Shown: one piece after another, positions 24,264 to 36,814 of the stretch
Layout of the letters: each line of letters opens with the position of its first letter
Position numbering within the stretch: position 1 is the first letter of the stretch
Assembly: GCA_017616655.1 (NCBI GenBank)
Contig: JAFZXU010000067.1
Coordinates: 1 to 46,553 of the forward strand
Reading direction: 5' to 3'
DNA length: 46,553 bases
Source of the DNA: Bacteroidales bacterium
GTDB lineage: Bacteria > Bacteroidota > Bacteroidia > Bacteroidales > UBA932
Translations under genes and position numbers: made by a program
The notes under the pieces: generated by a model
Told to the model about the DNA's origin: nothing
What the model saw: the letters and a program-made list of their open reading frames with translations, nothing else
Databases searched by the model: none

Positions 24264-25694
24264 ATGGCCATGATTATAGGACGCGAAAAAGAGCAACAGG
24301 AGCTACTTGGCCTTTTGGACAAGGAGGAGTCTCAGTTTTGTGCAGTATATGGAAGGAGACGTGTCGGCAAGACATACCTTGTCCGGGAAACCTTCAATTA
24401 CCAATTCTGCTTCCAACACACGGGGGTCGCAAGAGGGACATTGCGGCAACAGTTGACGGCATTCCGCAACTCTCTGACCGCTGCCGGAATGAAGTGTGCC
24501 ATCCCCAAGACCTGGATTGATGCGTTCGAACTGCTGAAACAGCTCATAAACGTTGCTCCGGCCGGGAAAAAAGTCCTGTTCATCGACGAATTGCCCTGGA
24601 TGGATACGCCTAAGGGAAACTTAATCGGTGCATTGGAGAGTTTCTGGAACGGATGGGCAACGGCGCGCAAGGAGAAGGACATCGTACTCATCGTCTGCGG
24701 CAGCGCCACCTCATGGATCAGCAAGAAACTGCTGAAAGACAAGGGGGGCCTCAGGGGAAGGCTTACGAGCCGCATCAAGGTTGTTCCCTTCACGCTCCAT
24801 GAGTGCGAACTATTTGCTCAAGGCGCCAATCTGGTACTTGCGAGGAAAGACATTTTGGAACTCTACATGATTCTTGGCGGCATCCCCTACTATTGGAGCT
24901 TCCTGAAAAAGGGGATGAGTGCCGCGCAGAACATCGACCAGATGTTTTTCTCGGAGACGGCTCAGTTGCGTGACGAGTTTGACGCGTTGTATTCCGTCCT
25001 GTTCAAAAGCCCGAAAAATTACCTCAAGGTCATCGAATGCCTCAGCGACGGCAGGAAGTCAGGCATGACCAGGGACGATATCCTGCGAGAGAGCAAGCTC
25101 TCGGACGGGGGCACGTTCACTACCATACTGGAAGATTTGGAAGAGTGCGGTTTCATCCGCCGTTTCGCATCTGCCGATACTGCCGAGACGAACGCCCTGT
25201 ACCAGATGGTGGACAATTACACGCTCTTCTATTATCTGTGCATCAGGAAGAACGCCTTCAGTGATGAGCACTATTGGTCGAATACCTTCACGTCGTCGTC
25301 GCACAACACCTGGAAGGGATACGCCTTCGAGCGTGTATGCCTCCAGCATATCCGGCAGATCAAGGCTGCCCTCGGCATCTCCGGCGTCCAGACAAACGTC
25401 TGTTCGTGGTTCACTAAGGGGACGGAGAACAGGCGAGGGGCGCAGATAGACCTTGTCATGCAGCGTGCCGACGGTTTCACCGACCTTTGTGAAATGAAGC
25501 ATTCGACGACAGTCTTCACAATCGACAGGGATTATGCTCAGGATCTGGAGAACAAGGTTGACGCTTATCGTCAATTGTCAAAGGACAAACGCACGGTTCA
25601 CCTGGTCATGGTCACAGCGAACGGAATCGCCCGCAACAGTTATATGAACATGATTCAGAACGAGATTACGTTAGACGACCTGTATGTCGTATAA
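24264..25694 (+). CDS. AAA ATPase with C-terminal PD-(D/E)xK nuclease-like domain (archaeal-ATPase/DUF234 type)
   Basis: A 476-residue protein. The N-terminal P-loop ATPase has Walker A GRRRVGKT (residues 30-37) and Walker B KVLFIDELPW (103-112), then a winged-helix region (about 260-330). The C-terminus has QIDLVMQRADG and CEMK, a pattern of the PD-(D/E)xK nuclease fold in DUF234 proteins. Members are common in archaea and Bacteroidetes as isolated genes, often variable between strains; their function is unknown and a role in defence or genome maintenance is only speculation. It is monocistronic, flanked by repeats, and less GC-rich than its neighbours. An ATG at 24270 is an alternative start. 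Confidence 0.85.
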   Translation: MAMIIGREKEQQELLGLLDKEESQFCAVYGRRRVGKTYLVRETFNYQFCFQHTGVARGTLRQQLTAFRNSLTAAGMKCAIPKTWIDAFELLKQLINVAPAGKKVLFIDELPWMDTPKGNLIGALESFWNGWATARKEKDIVLIVCGSATSWISKKLLKDKGGLRGRLTSRIKVVPFTLHECELFAQGANLVLARKDILELYMILGGIPYYWSFLKKGMSAAQNIDQMFFSETAQLRDEFDALYSVLFKSPKNYLKVIECLSDGRKSGMTRDDILRESKLSDGGTFTTILEDLEECGFIRRFASADTAETNALYQMVDNYTLFYYLCIRKNAFSDEHYWSNTFTSSSHNTWKGYAFERVCLQHIRQIKAALGISGVQTNVCSWFTKGTENRRGAQIDLVMQRADGFTDLCEMKHSTTVFTIDRDYAQDLENKVDAYRQLSKDKRTVHLVMVTANGIARNSYMNMIQNEITLDDLYVV

Positions 25695-25728
25695 ATCACA
25701 TAATTAATGTTTCAATAATTGAACAGTT

Positions 25729-26862
25729 ATGAAAAAATTTCTTCTTTGGGTTATCGGAATCCTTGCGGCGTTGTGCGTGGCGGTGATGTGTATCTGGGGC
25801 GGGGAGATCCGCACACTGAAAACCGTAAGTCAGGTGGGCGAGAATCCCTACCTCTACACGATGGAATACAAGGCGGCTTACGACCTTGACGACGTTGTTT
25901 CCAAGGATGTGGATACAAACGCCGAATTGCTTGATTATGTCATCAAGCGCATCGGAAAGGGCATTCCCATCAAGATCAAGAGCGCTCAGGTGGCCGACGA
26001 GAACGGCGATTTGGAGTTGATGAACTGCACCAGTTTCCAGGCCACCAAGGCCGACGGTGAAGGCTACTGGTACGGCCGCAACTACGATTATTTCAAGAAT
26101 CCCACAATGGTTACCATCTCCAGGCCGAAGAAGGGTTATGCCTCGATTGCGGTGAGCGATATGTCGCACTTCGGGTACGGTCTGGAAAAACTCCCAGTAT
26201 CATTTGCCAAGAAACTGAACTGCCTGGCCGCCATCTACGCTCCCGTGGACGGCATAAATGAGAAGGGTCTCTGTACCTCCATCATGGCCCTGCCCAAGCA
26301 GGCATCGCAGCAGGAGACCGAAAAGCACGATGTAGGTACGACTATGATAATGCGCCTGTGGCTCGACCGCTGCGCTACGGTCGAAGAGGCGCTGGCAATG
26401 CTGGAAACGGTGGATATCAGGCACGACGCTTCTGTCGGTTCGGGCTATCATTATATGGTGGCCGATGCCGGAGGGGACGTGGCCGTGATAGAGTTCGACA
26501 AGGAGGAAGGCTGGAAGACCATGATAGTCCGCAAGCCCGCGGAAGAGAAGTATATGCTGGTCACCAACCATCTGCTCTCCCCCAAGTATTACACCACCGA
26601 ACCCGATATCGCGGTCGGAAATCCCCACAGCCGCAGCTGGTGGCGTTACGAGACTGCCGGGAACTACCTGAAGCAGCACTATGGCATCCTCACTTTCGAG
26701 GAGGCCCAGGAGTGTCTCGCCCAGGTTCACTGGGTCGATCTTCCTATCCCCGGCGGAAAGGTCGAGGATACCCAGTACAGCAACGTCTATGACCAGAAGA
26801 ATATCACCCTGGCCCTGCGGAGTTGGTACGACTACGATACCACGGTAAACTTCGAACTGTAA
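25729..26862 (+). CDS. Membrane-anchored Ntn hydrolase, linear-amide C-N hydrolase type
   Basis: A 377-residue protein with an N-terminal membrane helix or uncleaved signal (about residues 4-24). The catalytic core begins at C100 in NCTSFQA, followed by R117 and D120 in YGRNYDYF. That spacing is typical of the choloylglycine hydrolase, penicillin acylase and acid ceramidase-like group, in which the cysteine becomes the N-terminal nucleophile after self-cleavage. The roughly 99 residues before it would be the removed prepeptide. The substrate cannot be told from sequence; N-acyl amides or bile-salt-like compounds are options. A bidirectional terminator follows. Confidence 0.85.
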   Translation: MKKFLLWVIGILAALCVAVMCIWGGEIRTLKTVSQVGENPYLYTMEYKAAYDLDDVVSKDVDTNAELLDYVIKRIGKGIPIKIKSAQVADENGDLELMNCTSFQATKADGEGYWYGRNYDYFKNPTMVTISRPKKGYASIAVSDMSHFGYGLEKLPVSFAKKLNCLAAIYAPVDGINEKGLCTSIMALPKQASQQETEKHDVGTTMIMRLWLDRCATVEEALAMLETVDIRHDASVGSGYHYMVADAGGDVAVIEFDKEEGWKTMIVRKPAEEKYMLVTNHLLSPKYYTTEPDIAVGNPHSRSWWRYETAGNYLKQHYGILTFEEAQECLAQVHWVDLPIPGGKVEDTQYSNVYDQKNITLALRSWYDYDTTVNFEL

Positions 26863-26865
26863 AAG

Positions 26866-26892
26866 AAAAGCCCGCGGTCAGCGGGCTTTTTC
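26866..26892. terminator. Bidirectional terminator between convergent genes
   Basis: AAAAGCCCGC (26866-26875) and GCGGGCTTTT (26881-26890) form a perfect 10-bp stem with a GGTCA loop. T-runs on both strands let it end the Ntn hydrolase gene and the convergent BPL_N-like gene. Confidence 0.9.
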
Positions 26893-26897
26893 ATCAG

Positions 26898-28274
26898 TTA
26901 TTTCTTTTTCTCCTCCACTGGTGGCAGATTCACTCCCACTGTGTAAGGTACGCCGTTGAGGACATCGAGACGGCCGGTGTAGCGTACGCCCCAGGCGGTC
27001 TCAACCGCAGTGACGGTGGTGTTGCAGAAGACTGATATATAGTACTTTCCGGGCTTCGGAGCGGGGATTATGAGGGCCTTGTTCGCATTGAGGGAGATAT
27101 CCATATACTTTGCATTCTCCTTGAAGGCGAATTCGTCCGGATTGACGAAGAGATACATCTCGAAATCCTCGAATCCCCTGACGCTGCGGAGTTCGACCTT
27201 GAGGGTGTCGATTCCTTCGGGTACCTCCACCGTGAAGTGGTGATACTGCTTGTCTCCGATCTTGGTGAAAGCCGGGTCGGCATCGCGGGTGCCCTTGTTC
27301 ATAAGGCGGGGTTCTCCGATGGTCAGCTCGCCCTTCACGCGTGCGGGTGCGTTACCTTCAATAGCATATTTCACCATCGCGCCCATCAGCTGCAGGCGGT
27401 CGCCGTAGTTGACTCCCTCGGGATGCGAACCGCAGGAGATGACGCGGCCCCACTCCTCCTTCTCCTTTACGGACCAGATCACGGGCTTGCCGTTGAACTC
27501 GCGTTTGGTCTTGATGTTCGAAGTGTCGAAACGGGCCAGGACCTCGCCGTTGGCGGGCCAGAGGGTATCCTCCACTGCGTGGCAGCCTCCGTTGTGGAAG
27601 ACGCTGTCCACATACATGTCGCCTCCGAAGTCATAATACTTCAGCAGCGCGCTGCCGGGTTCGATCTTGACGCCGGTGGGAGTTCTGGTCAGCAGGGTGT
27701 TGCGTACCACGCCGGGCCAGATGCCGATATATTCGGGGCTGTAGTCCTTCACGCCGTCATCCATCAGCTTGTAGTGGCAGGGGAAGAAGGCTCCTGCGCA
27801 GGAACCCAGATAGCTGCCGCCGGCGTGTACGAAGTCGATGAATACCTGCCTTCCGGCATCGCCGAGGGCGTGTGATAGGTTCATCGCGTTGCCGCCGTTC
27901 ATATAGACCATCCTGAAGCGGGGAGAGCCGTCGGGATAGAGCAGGCAGCCGTTTTCATCCACTGCGGAGCTTACGAGAAGTTCGTTCTGGAGAATGGTGT
28001 CGGTTGCGGAGAGTTCTGCGGAGGCGCTGGAGATGAATGCCTCCATCTGGAGTCCCAGATACCTGGCCACGGGAAGGTCTTTCCTGGAGGTGACTCCGAT
28101 GCCGCTGTCCATGAAGATGTCCTTGTAATAGCCCTTGTCGTTGGTCTGGACCTTTACTGCAGGCTCAGCTTTTTTGACCGCCTTCTTCCTTGCGGAAGCC
28201 TCAGTGGCTCCCGCAAGGAGAAAGAGCGCCATAAGGGAAAAAGCAGCGCAAACCCTGAGAGTTGAGCGTTTCAT
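26898..28274 (-). CDS. Secreted BPL_N/class I glutamine amidotransferase-like protein
   Basis: A 458-residue exported protein with a signal peptide (about residues 1-28, ending ATEASA). Residues about 50-310 form a GATase1-like fold of the biotin-protein-ligase N-terminal type. The nucleophile elbow is GSYLGSCAGAFF with C159, and a late histidine is in CGSHPEG. The C-terminal 140 residues are beta-rich and resemble a pre-peptidase C-terminal domain. The active-site layout suggests a cysteine hydrolase, but the substrate is unknown. It begins one base after the gcvP stop and is probably co-transcribed with it, which makes no obvious metabolic sense. Confidence 0.78.
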   Translation of the reverse strand: MKRSTLRVCAAFSLMALFLLAGATEASARKKAVKKAEPAVKVQTNDKGYYKDIFMDSGIGVTSRKDLPVARYLGLQMEAFISSASAELSATDTILQNELLVSSAVDENGCLLYPDGSPRFRMVYMNGGNAMNLSHALGDAGRQVFIDFVHAGGSYLGSCAGAFFPCHYKLMDDGVKDYSPEYIGIWPGVVRNTLLTRTPTGVKIEPGSALLKYYDFGGDMYVDSVFHNGGCHAVEDTLWPANGEVLARFDTSNIKTKREFNGKPVIWSVKEKEEWGRVISCGSHPEGVNYGDRLQLMGAMVKYAIEGNAPARVKGELTIGEPRLMNKGTRDADPAFTKIGDKQYHHFTVEVPEGIDTLKVELRSVRGFEDFEMYLFVNPDEFAFKENAKYMDISLNANKALIIPAPKPGKYYISVFCNTTVTAVETAWGVRYTGRLDVLNGVPYTVGVNLPPVEEKKK

Positions 28275-28275
28275 A

Positions 28276-31089
<2,814 letters not shown>

Positions 31090-31151
31090 TGTTTTGAAGT
31101 TTTATATGATTATTTGTTGATTATCTTCTTTAATTTATTGTAAAAGACATA

Positions 31152-32585
31152 TTATTGACGGCCTTCATAATCTAATCTTATAAAGATGAAAAGTAAGATG
31201 GTGAAGGCCCAGAGGGAGGAACCTCCGTAGCTGATGAAGGGTAGCGGGATGCCGATGACAGGCATGAGGCCTATCGTCATTCCTATATTGATGACCACGT
31301 GCATAAGGATACACGACGCGGCACAGTAACCGTAAATCCGGGCGAAACGGCTCTTCTGCCGCTCGGCAGAATTATAGAGCCGCATAATCAGCGCGACATA
31401 ACAGATAATGACGACCAGCGCGCCGAAGAATCCCCACTCCTCGCCCACGGTGCAGAAAATAAAATCGGTACTCTGTTCAGGCACGAAATCGAAACGGGTC
31501 TGAGTGCCGTGAAGGAACCCCTTGCCTATGATGCCGCCCGAACCGATGGCGATCTTCGACTGATGCACGTTGTAGCCTGCGCCCATAGGGTCGTCCTTGA
31601 TGCCCAGGAGCGTCTCGATGCGGAGCCGCTGGTGATCCTGCAGCACGTGGTCGAAGACGAAATCCACCGAGAAGATTAGCGCAAGGCCGAGCAGATAGGC
31701 CACGAGCGCCCCTCGAAGGTGGTCGCTGCGCTTGCGGTAGAGTGATCTGATGATAAGGAAAACTGCCACCGGAACGGTCAGGATCGTGAGCCAGAGCGCC
31801 GGAGAGAAGGTGTTGAAGACACCCGAAACCGCCTCGATGCGCCCCAGTCTCGGCAGGAACGAAACGATTATGATGGCGATGATGCCGATGGCGCTGTTGA
31901 CTATGAAATTGCGGGAGTGGAACGAAACGTAGAGCACGATCATTCCTATGAAAATCAGGATGGTGGCAAAAGGTGAAGTCACCAGGGTAAGGATGAAGAG
32001 CGCTATCGCAAGGAGGCCCGAAAGGATGATCCAGGGGGTCATTCCCTCGCGGTAGAAGGCCAGCAGGAAACCTACATAGACAAGCGCCAGGCCGGCCTCC
32101 TTCTCCGCCAGGATCAGCACTGCGGGCACCGCAATCACCGCGAAGGCGGAAATCGCGTCAAGCCGGTTGGTGAACCTGAAGCTGAACTTCTCCATCAGAG
32201 CCGCAAGGGCGATGGCCGTAAAAATCTTCGAAAACTCCGCCGGCTGTATCTGGAACGGGCCGAAGGCGAGCCACGACTTTGAGCCGTTGATCTCCTTTCC
32301 CATAACGATCACCGCCAGCAACGAGAGTATCATGAAGGCGTACATCCACCAGGCGAAGACGCTGTAAAAGCGGGCCGGTATGACATAGATGATAAAGAGC
32401 GCAATGATTACGGCGGAGGTGATCCAGATAATCTGCATGCCGTACTTGGCCTGCCAGTCGAACCCTGCGAAGGCATCGCCGAGGGAGGACGAGAAGATGT
32501 TCATCCACCCGAAGAGGACCAGGAAGATATAGCACCCGATGAGGACCCAGTCCAGTTTCTTGTTGAGAACAGCCTTCGGCGTCAT
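31152..32585 (-). CDS. rodA: Rod-shape SEDS glycosyltransferase RodA
   Basis: Polymerises glycan strands during lateral wall growth together with PBP2. The 477-residue protein has about ten membrane helices and the SEDS signatures RFDFVPEQSTDFIF and GIPLPFISYGGSS. It is somewhat longer than enterobacterial RodA (about 370), with an inserted central segment, as is usual in Bacteroidetes. Its ATG overlaps the mrdA stop by 4 bases, coupling it with its transpeptidase partner. Confidence 0.95.
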   Translation of the reverse strand: MTPKAVLNKKLDWVLIGCYIFLVLFGWMNIFSSSLGDAFAGFDWQAKYGMQIIWITSAVIIALFIIYVIPARFYSVFAWWMYAFMILSLLAVIVMGKEINGSKSWLAFGPFQIQPAEFSKIFTAIALAALMEKFSFRFTNRLDAISAFAVIAVPAVLILAEKEAGLALVYVGFLLAFYREGMTPWIILSGLLAIALFILTLVTSPFATILIFIGMIVLYVSFHSRNFIVNSAIGIIAIIIVSFLPRLGRIEAVSGVFNTFSPALWLTILTVPVAVFLIIRSLYRKRSDHLRGALVAYLLGLALIFSVDFVFDHVLQDHQRLRIETLLGIKDDPMGAGYNVHQSKIAIGSGGIIGKGFLHGTQTRFDFVPEQSTDFIFCTVGEEWGFFGALVVIICYVALIMRLYNSAERQKSRFARIYGYCAASCILMHVVINIGMTIGLMPVIGIPLPFISYGGSSLWAFTILLFIFIRLDYEGRQ

Positions 32586-34426
32586 TTCTTCTTAACTCTC
32601 ACTTTATGCATCAGGCTCGTCGAGGTGATGCGGTTTTCAAGATCCTTCCTCTGGGGTGAAATCTCCCCCTTGAGATACATCTCCACCAGCAGCGAAGCGA
32701 TGGGGGCCGCCCAGGTCGCGCCGAAGCCGGCATTCTCCACATAGGCCGCGACAGCTATCTTCGGATCGTCCATCGGGGCGAAGCAGATGAAGACGGAGTG
32801 CTCGTCTCCGTGGGGGTTCTGGGCCGTTCCGGTCTTTCCGCAGACGGTGATTCCGGGAATCTGCGCCACCCTCGCGGTGGAACCGGGACCGCCGTTTACG
32901 GCCATCTGCATACCCTTTATGACCTCCTTGAAATAGGATGTGTCGACCATCGTATAGCGGCGCTCCTTGAAGCGCTCATCTATGGGCATCTCGGGCGTAT
33001 CTTTCTGGATATGAGGGGTATAGAAATAACCCCTGTTGGCCACCGTGGCCGCGAAATTGGCAAGGTGGAGGGGCGTGCACCCGATTTCGCCCTGTCCGAT
33101 GGAGAGGGAGATGATGGAGAGGGACTTCCACTTGTTCTTGCCGTGAAGTTTGTCATAACGCTCGGCGGTCGGCATGGTTCCGGCCTGCTCCGAAGGGATG
33201 TCGGTGCCCAGCTTGGTGCCGAACCCGAAACTTTCGGTATACTCTTTCCATTTGTTGAACGCCTCCCTGACGCTGCCGTACTTGGGGTTGTCGATGATGT
33301 TGCGGAAGACGTGGCAGAAATAGGCGTTGCACGACATCTGGATGGCCTGGTAGAAATCGAGCGGACTCGGGTGGCCGTGGCAGCCCACCTTCAGCTTGCC
33401 CACTATGAAGCCGCGGTTGCAGGAGTAACGGTTGGCCGGGGTGACCACCTTCTCCTGCAGTCCGATCAGGGCGTTGACCACCTTGAAGCAGGAGCCCGGA
33501 GGCTGGGGGGACATCACGGCGCGGTTGTACATCGGCCGGTAGGGGTTCGAGACTATCTCGTTGTAGTATTTGTTGATCTCTGCCAGCTTGTCGGTGCTGA
33601 TGCCCGGGCTGGAGACCATTGTCAGGATCTCGCCGGTGGAGGGCTCAATAGCCACCAGTGAGCCGACCTTGTTGCGCATCAGCTTCTCGCCGTAGGCCTG
33701 CAGGGGGGCGTCGATGGTGGTGGTGACATCCTTGCCGGCCACCGCCGCCACGTCCTTCTCGCCGTCGCGGTAGTGCTCCTTTATCTGGTTGTGCGCGTCG
33801 CGAAGGTAGATGGTATAGCCTTTCTGTCCGCGCAGGATCTCCTCATAGGCCTCTTCCATTCCGGTGCGGCCCGCATAGTCGCCGCTGCGGTATTCGGGGT
33901 GTTTGCGGATGTAGTCCTGGTCCACCTCGGAGATATAGCCCAGCAGGTTGCCGCCGGCGTTGTAGTTGTAGGTGCGCGAGGTTCTCGGCACCCCCTCGAA
34001 GCCGGGGAACATAAATCCCTTCTCCACGAAGACGTTGTACTGCTCGCCGGAAATCTGCTTGAGTATGGTCATCGACTGGTATCCTATCTTGCGGCGGTTG
34101 GCCTTGTAGAAGCGGAACCTCTCGTTGATGTAGGAGGTGTCGACGTCGAAGATGCGGCAGAACTCGAGGGTGTCGAACTCCGGTACGTTGTAGGGGGTTA
34201 CGTGGATGTCGTAGGTTATCTTGTTGCCCACTATTATGCGCCCTTCGCGGTCCCTTATCAGGCCGCGTGCGGGATAGCGGGTCTCGAACTTGAGGGCGTT
34301 GTTCTGGGCGCTTTCGCGGTATTCGGAGTTGATGATCTGGATGGAGAAGAGCTTGATGACGATGATGGCGAAGATGACCAGCACGCCGATCAGCAGAACG
34401 TCCTTCCTGTCAGAATTGATGTCCAT
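32582..34426 (-). CDS. mrdA: Penicillin-binding protein 2 (elongasome transpeptidase)
   Basis: Cross-links peptidoglycan during elongation. The 614-residue class B PBP has one N-terminal membrane helix (about residues 10-30) and a dimerisation domain. The transpeptidase motifs are SxxK as GSCFK, SxN as SCN in QMSCNAYF, and KTG in CGKTGTAQNPHG. A cysteine directly follows the active-site serine, and a second lies next to KTG. The gene lies between mreD (3-base gap) and rodA (4-base overlap) in the conserved order. Confidence 0.95.
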   Translation of the reverse strand: MDINSDRKDVLLIGVLVIFAIIVIKLFSIQIINSEYRESAQNNALKFETRYPARGLIRDREGRIIVGNKITYDIHVTPYNVPEFDTLEFCRIFDVDTSYINERFRFYKANRRKIGYQSMTILKQISGEQYNVFVEKGFMFPGFEGVPRTSRTYNYNAGGNLLGYISEVDQDYIRKHPEYRSGDYAGRTGMEEAYEEILRGQKGYTIYLRDAHNQIKEHYRDGEKDVAAVAGKDVTTTIDAPLQAYGEKLMRNKVGSLVAIEPSTGEILTMVSSPGISTDKLAEINKYYNEIVSNPYRPMYNRAVMSPQPPGSCFKVVNALIGLQEKVVTPANRYSCNRGFIVGKLKVGCHGHPSPLDFYQAIQMSCNAYFCHVFRNIIDNPKYGSVREAFNKWKEYTESFGFGTKLGTDIPSEQAGTMPTAERYDKLHGKNKWKSLSIISLSIGQGEIGCTPLHLANFAATVANRGYFYTPHIQKDTPEMPIDERFKERRYTMVDTSYFKEVIKGMQMAVNGGPGSTARVAQIPGITVCGKTGTAQNPHGDEHSVFICFAPMDDPKIAVAAYVENAGFGATWAAPIASLLVEMYLKGEISPQRKDLENRITSTSLMHKVRVKKK

Positions 34427-34429
34427 CGC

Positions 34430-34939
34430 CTACTCCCTGTCCATGATAGAGTTGCTGATGATAGCCATGAGGGCGACGTTGATCACCAGGCTGATGAGTA
34501 TCCTGAGCAGGATGAAGAAGAACGGCCTGAGCGAGACACACTCGAGCAGGGTGTAGGTCACCATGTAGATGCCGGTGCAGACGGCCAGGTAGCCGATGTA
34601 GTTGAATATGCCGACGTTGCGCATCGAGGGGACCTCTATGTTGTAGCGGTGCTCCTTGTTGACCGTCCTCTGGAAGACGGAGCCCTTGAACGCTGCCAGC
34701 ATCGTGGCTGCCGCGGCGTTGAGGCCCAGCACTCCGTTGGCGAAGACGTCGAGCAGCAGTCCGATGGCGAAGCCGGCGAGCATCGTGACGCGGATGTCGG
34801 TCTTCATCGGGATGTTTATCACCAGCAGCGGGATGAGGCAGATGTAGATGTAAGCCCCGAGCTCCACATAGTTGCAGATCAGCACCTGGAGGATGAAAAT
34901 CAGCACGAAGAGTATTATGTTCCAGAGCCCGCTTCTCAT
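34430..34939 (-). CDS. mreD: Rod-shape protein MreD
   Basis: Inner-membrane protein of the elongasome that works with MreC. The 169-residue product is almost all hydrophobic, with five to six predicted helices (start LWNIILFVLIFILQVLIC). MreD is poorly conserved in sequence, but size, topology and position between mreC and mrdA make the call firm. Its start overlaps the mreC stop by 4 bases. Confidence 0.9.
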   Translation of the reverse strand: MRSGLWNIILFVLIFILQVLICNYVELGAYIYICLIPLLVINIPMKTDIRVTMLAGFAIGLLLDVFANGVLGLNAAAATMLAAFKGSVFQRTVNKEHRYNIEVPSMRNVGIFNYIGYLAVCTGIYMVTYTLLECVSLRPFFFILLRILISLVINVALMAIISNSIMDRE

Positions 34940-35730
34940 TTCTCAAGCTGTTTTATCTGTCCTGCATTGTTGTTGGCCACCACATAGACGTGCTGGAGCG
35001 CCCCGAAATTCTGGAAGAGCTCCACGTTGATGTCTATGGAGACGCCGTTGTCGAATACCTTGGTAACCTTGCCGAGAGGTATGTCCGGCGGATATATGGT
35101 GGAAAATCCGCTGGTGAGGATGGTGTCTCCCGGATTGACCTCCGTATGCTCGGGAATCTCCGTCATGCGGGCCTGCCTGACGGAACGACCCTTCCAGGCG
35201 AGGGGGCCGAAGGTGCCGTTGCCCGCTATCTTGGCGCTGACCCTCTGGTCGGCGCTCAGGAATGAGATCACCTGCGAATAGTCGTCCTGCACGGCGTTGA
35301 CCACGCCCACCACTCCGTTGTCTGTAATCACTCCCATACCCGTCTCGATGCCGTCGTTACGTCCGCGGTTGAGGACTATGAAGTTGTGCTGCTTGTTGGT
35401 GGAATTCTTCACCACCCTTGCCAGGATGTAGGTGTATCCCGCTTTGCTGCTTACCGAATCCACGGCGTCCGCCGCCGTCTTGTAAAGGTCGAGTTCCTGC
35501 CTGAGGGCGAGGTTCTCCTGTGCGAGCTTCTCGTTCTCCACCCGGTAGTTGATGAAGTACTGCACCTTGCGGGAGGTCTTCCACATCGAGGTCTGGGTGT
35601 TGCGGATGGCCCCCATGATGCGGTAGCGCTGCACTATGCTGTTGTTTGACGCCATCATTATCGAGAGTATCTCGAGGGCGAGGAACAGCAGCACGGTGGA
35701 GATGAGGGAGATAAGCTCGGAGCGCCTCAT
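34936..35730 (-). CDS. mreC: Rod-shape protein MreC
   Basis: Periplasmic scaffold linking MreB to the wall synthases. The 264-residue protein has an N-terminal membrane helix (about residues 8-28) and a coiled coil (ENEKLAQENLALRQELDLYK). Two beta-barrel-like domains follow, with the family phrases NRGRNDGIETGMGVI and GVVGVVNAV. It lies 7 bases after mreB and overlaps mreD by 4 bases. Confidence 0.95.
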   Translation of the reverse strand: MRRSELISLISTVLLFLALEILSIMMASNNSIVQRYRIMGAIRNTQTSMWKTSRKVQYFINYRVENEKLAQENLALRQELDLYKTAADAVDSVSSKAGYTYILARVVKNSTNKQHNFIVLNRGRNDGIETGMGVITDNGVVGVVNAVQDDYSQVISFLSADQRVSAKIAGNGTFGPLAWKGRSVRQARMTEIPEHTEVNPGDTILTSGFSTIYPPDIPLGKVTKVFDNGVSIDINVELFQNFGALQHVYVVANNNAGQIKQLEK

Positions 35731-35737
35731 CTGGACG

Positions 35738-36757
35738 TTATCTCATCAGGAAGTTGAAACGGTTGGAGTTCTTCAATGCGGTGCAGGTGCCCCTTGCGAC
35801 TGCGCGCAGAGGGTCTTCCGCAACGTGGAACGGTATGTTGATCTTCTTTGCCAGACGCTTGTCGAGGCCCCTGAGGAGGGCTCCGCCGCCGGTGAGGAAG
35901 ATACCCTTCTTGACGATATCGCCGTAGAGCTCGGGAGGGGTCTGCTCCAGTACGGAGAGGACTGCCTGTTCTATACGGACGAGGGACATGTCGAGGCAGT
36001 GGGCGATTTCCTGCGAGGAGACGGATGCCTCCACGGGGTGGACCGTCATCAGGTTCGGGCCGCTGACGATGCAGGGCTCGAGGGGTTCGTCGAGGTCGGA
36101 GATGGCGGCGCCGACTTCGATCTTTATGCGCTCCGCGGTGATTTCACCCACCTTGATGTTGTACTGCTGGCGCATGTACTGCTGGATGTCGCTGGTGAAG
36201 ACGTCGCCTGCGGTCTTGATGCTCTCGTCGGCCACGATGCCTCCGAGGGAGATGACCGCCACCTCGGTGGTACCGCCTCCGATATCGACTATCATGCTGC
36301 CGGAAGGAGCCGTGACGTCGACTCCGATACCGAGGGCTGCGGCCATGGGCTCGAAGATGAGGGCTACGTCGCGTCCGCCGGAGCGCTCCGCTGCGTCACG
36401 GACGGCGCGGATCTCCACCGGAGTGGAACCGGAGGGGATGCAGACCACCATCTTGAGGCTGGGGGCGAAGAAGCTCTTCTTGTAGTTGATCATCCCGATG
36501 AAGCCGCGGATCATCATCTCGGCGGCGTCGAAATCGGCGATCACTCCGTCCTTCAGGGGGCGTACGGTGCGGATGTTGGGGCTCGTGCGCTCGTGCATCT
36601 CCTTTGCCTTGGAGCCGACGGCGATGAGTTTTCCGGTGAGTTTATCTATTGCGACGATGGAAGGCTCGTCGATCACTTTCTTGTCGTTCATGAAAATGAC
36701 GGTATTGGCCGTTCCAAGGTCTATAGCGAGGTCTTGAGTAAGAAAATTGAGTGCCAT
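35738..36757 (-). CDS. mreB: Rod-shape actin homologue MreB
   Basis: Cytoplasmic actin-like filament that orients lateral wall synthesis. The 339-residue protein has normal length. The first phosphate-binding loop is DLGTANTVIF (near residues 13-22), the second is DIGGGTTEVAVIS, and GGGALLRGLDKRL is near the C-terminus. The N-terminus MALNFLTQDLAIDLG includes an amphipathic membrane-binding stretch. It heads the minus-strand operon mreB-mreC-mreD-mrdA-rodA and has its own -7 element. Confidence 0.97.
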   Translation of the reverse strand: MALNFLTQDLAIDLGTANTVIFMNDKKVIDEPSIVAIDKLTGKLIAVGSKAKEMHERTSPNIRTVRPLKDGVIADFDAAEMMIRGFIGMINYKKSFFAPSLKMVVCIPSGSTPVEIRAVRDAAERSGGRDVALIFEPMAAALGIGVDVTAPSGSMIVDIGGGTTEVAVISLGGIVADESIKTAGDVFTSDIQQYMRQQYNIKVGEITAERIKIEVGAAISDLDEPLEPCIVSGPNLMTVHPVEASVSSQEIAHCLDMSLVRIEQAVLSVLEQTPPELYGDIVKKGIFLTGGGALLRGLDKRLAKKINIPFHVAEDPLRAVARGTCTALKNSNRFNFLMR

Positions 36758-36792
36758 TTGGGGTTAATAGGATTAGCGGTTAGTACGAATAG

Positions 36793-36800
36793 CAAAAATA
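36793..36800 (-). promoter_or_regulatory. -7 promoter element of the mre operon
   Basis: On the minus strand TATTTTTG matches TAnnTTTG, 35 bases before the mreB start. It is back to back with the ispD element at 36815-36822 in a very AT-rich divergent region. Confidence 0.65.
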
Positions 36801-36814
36801 CTCAAAAAAAGTTC

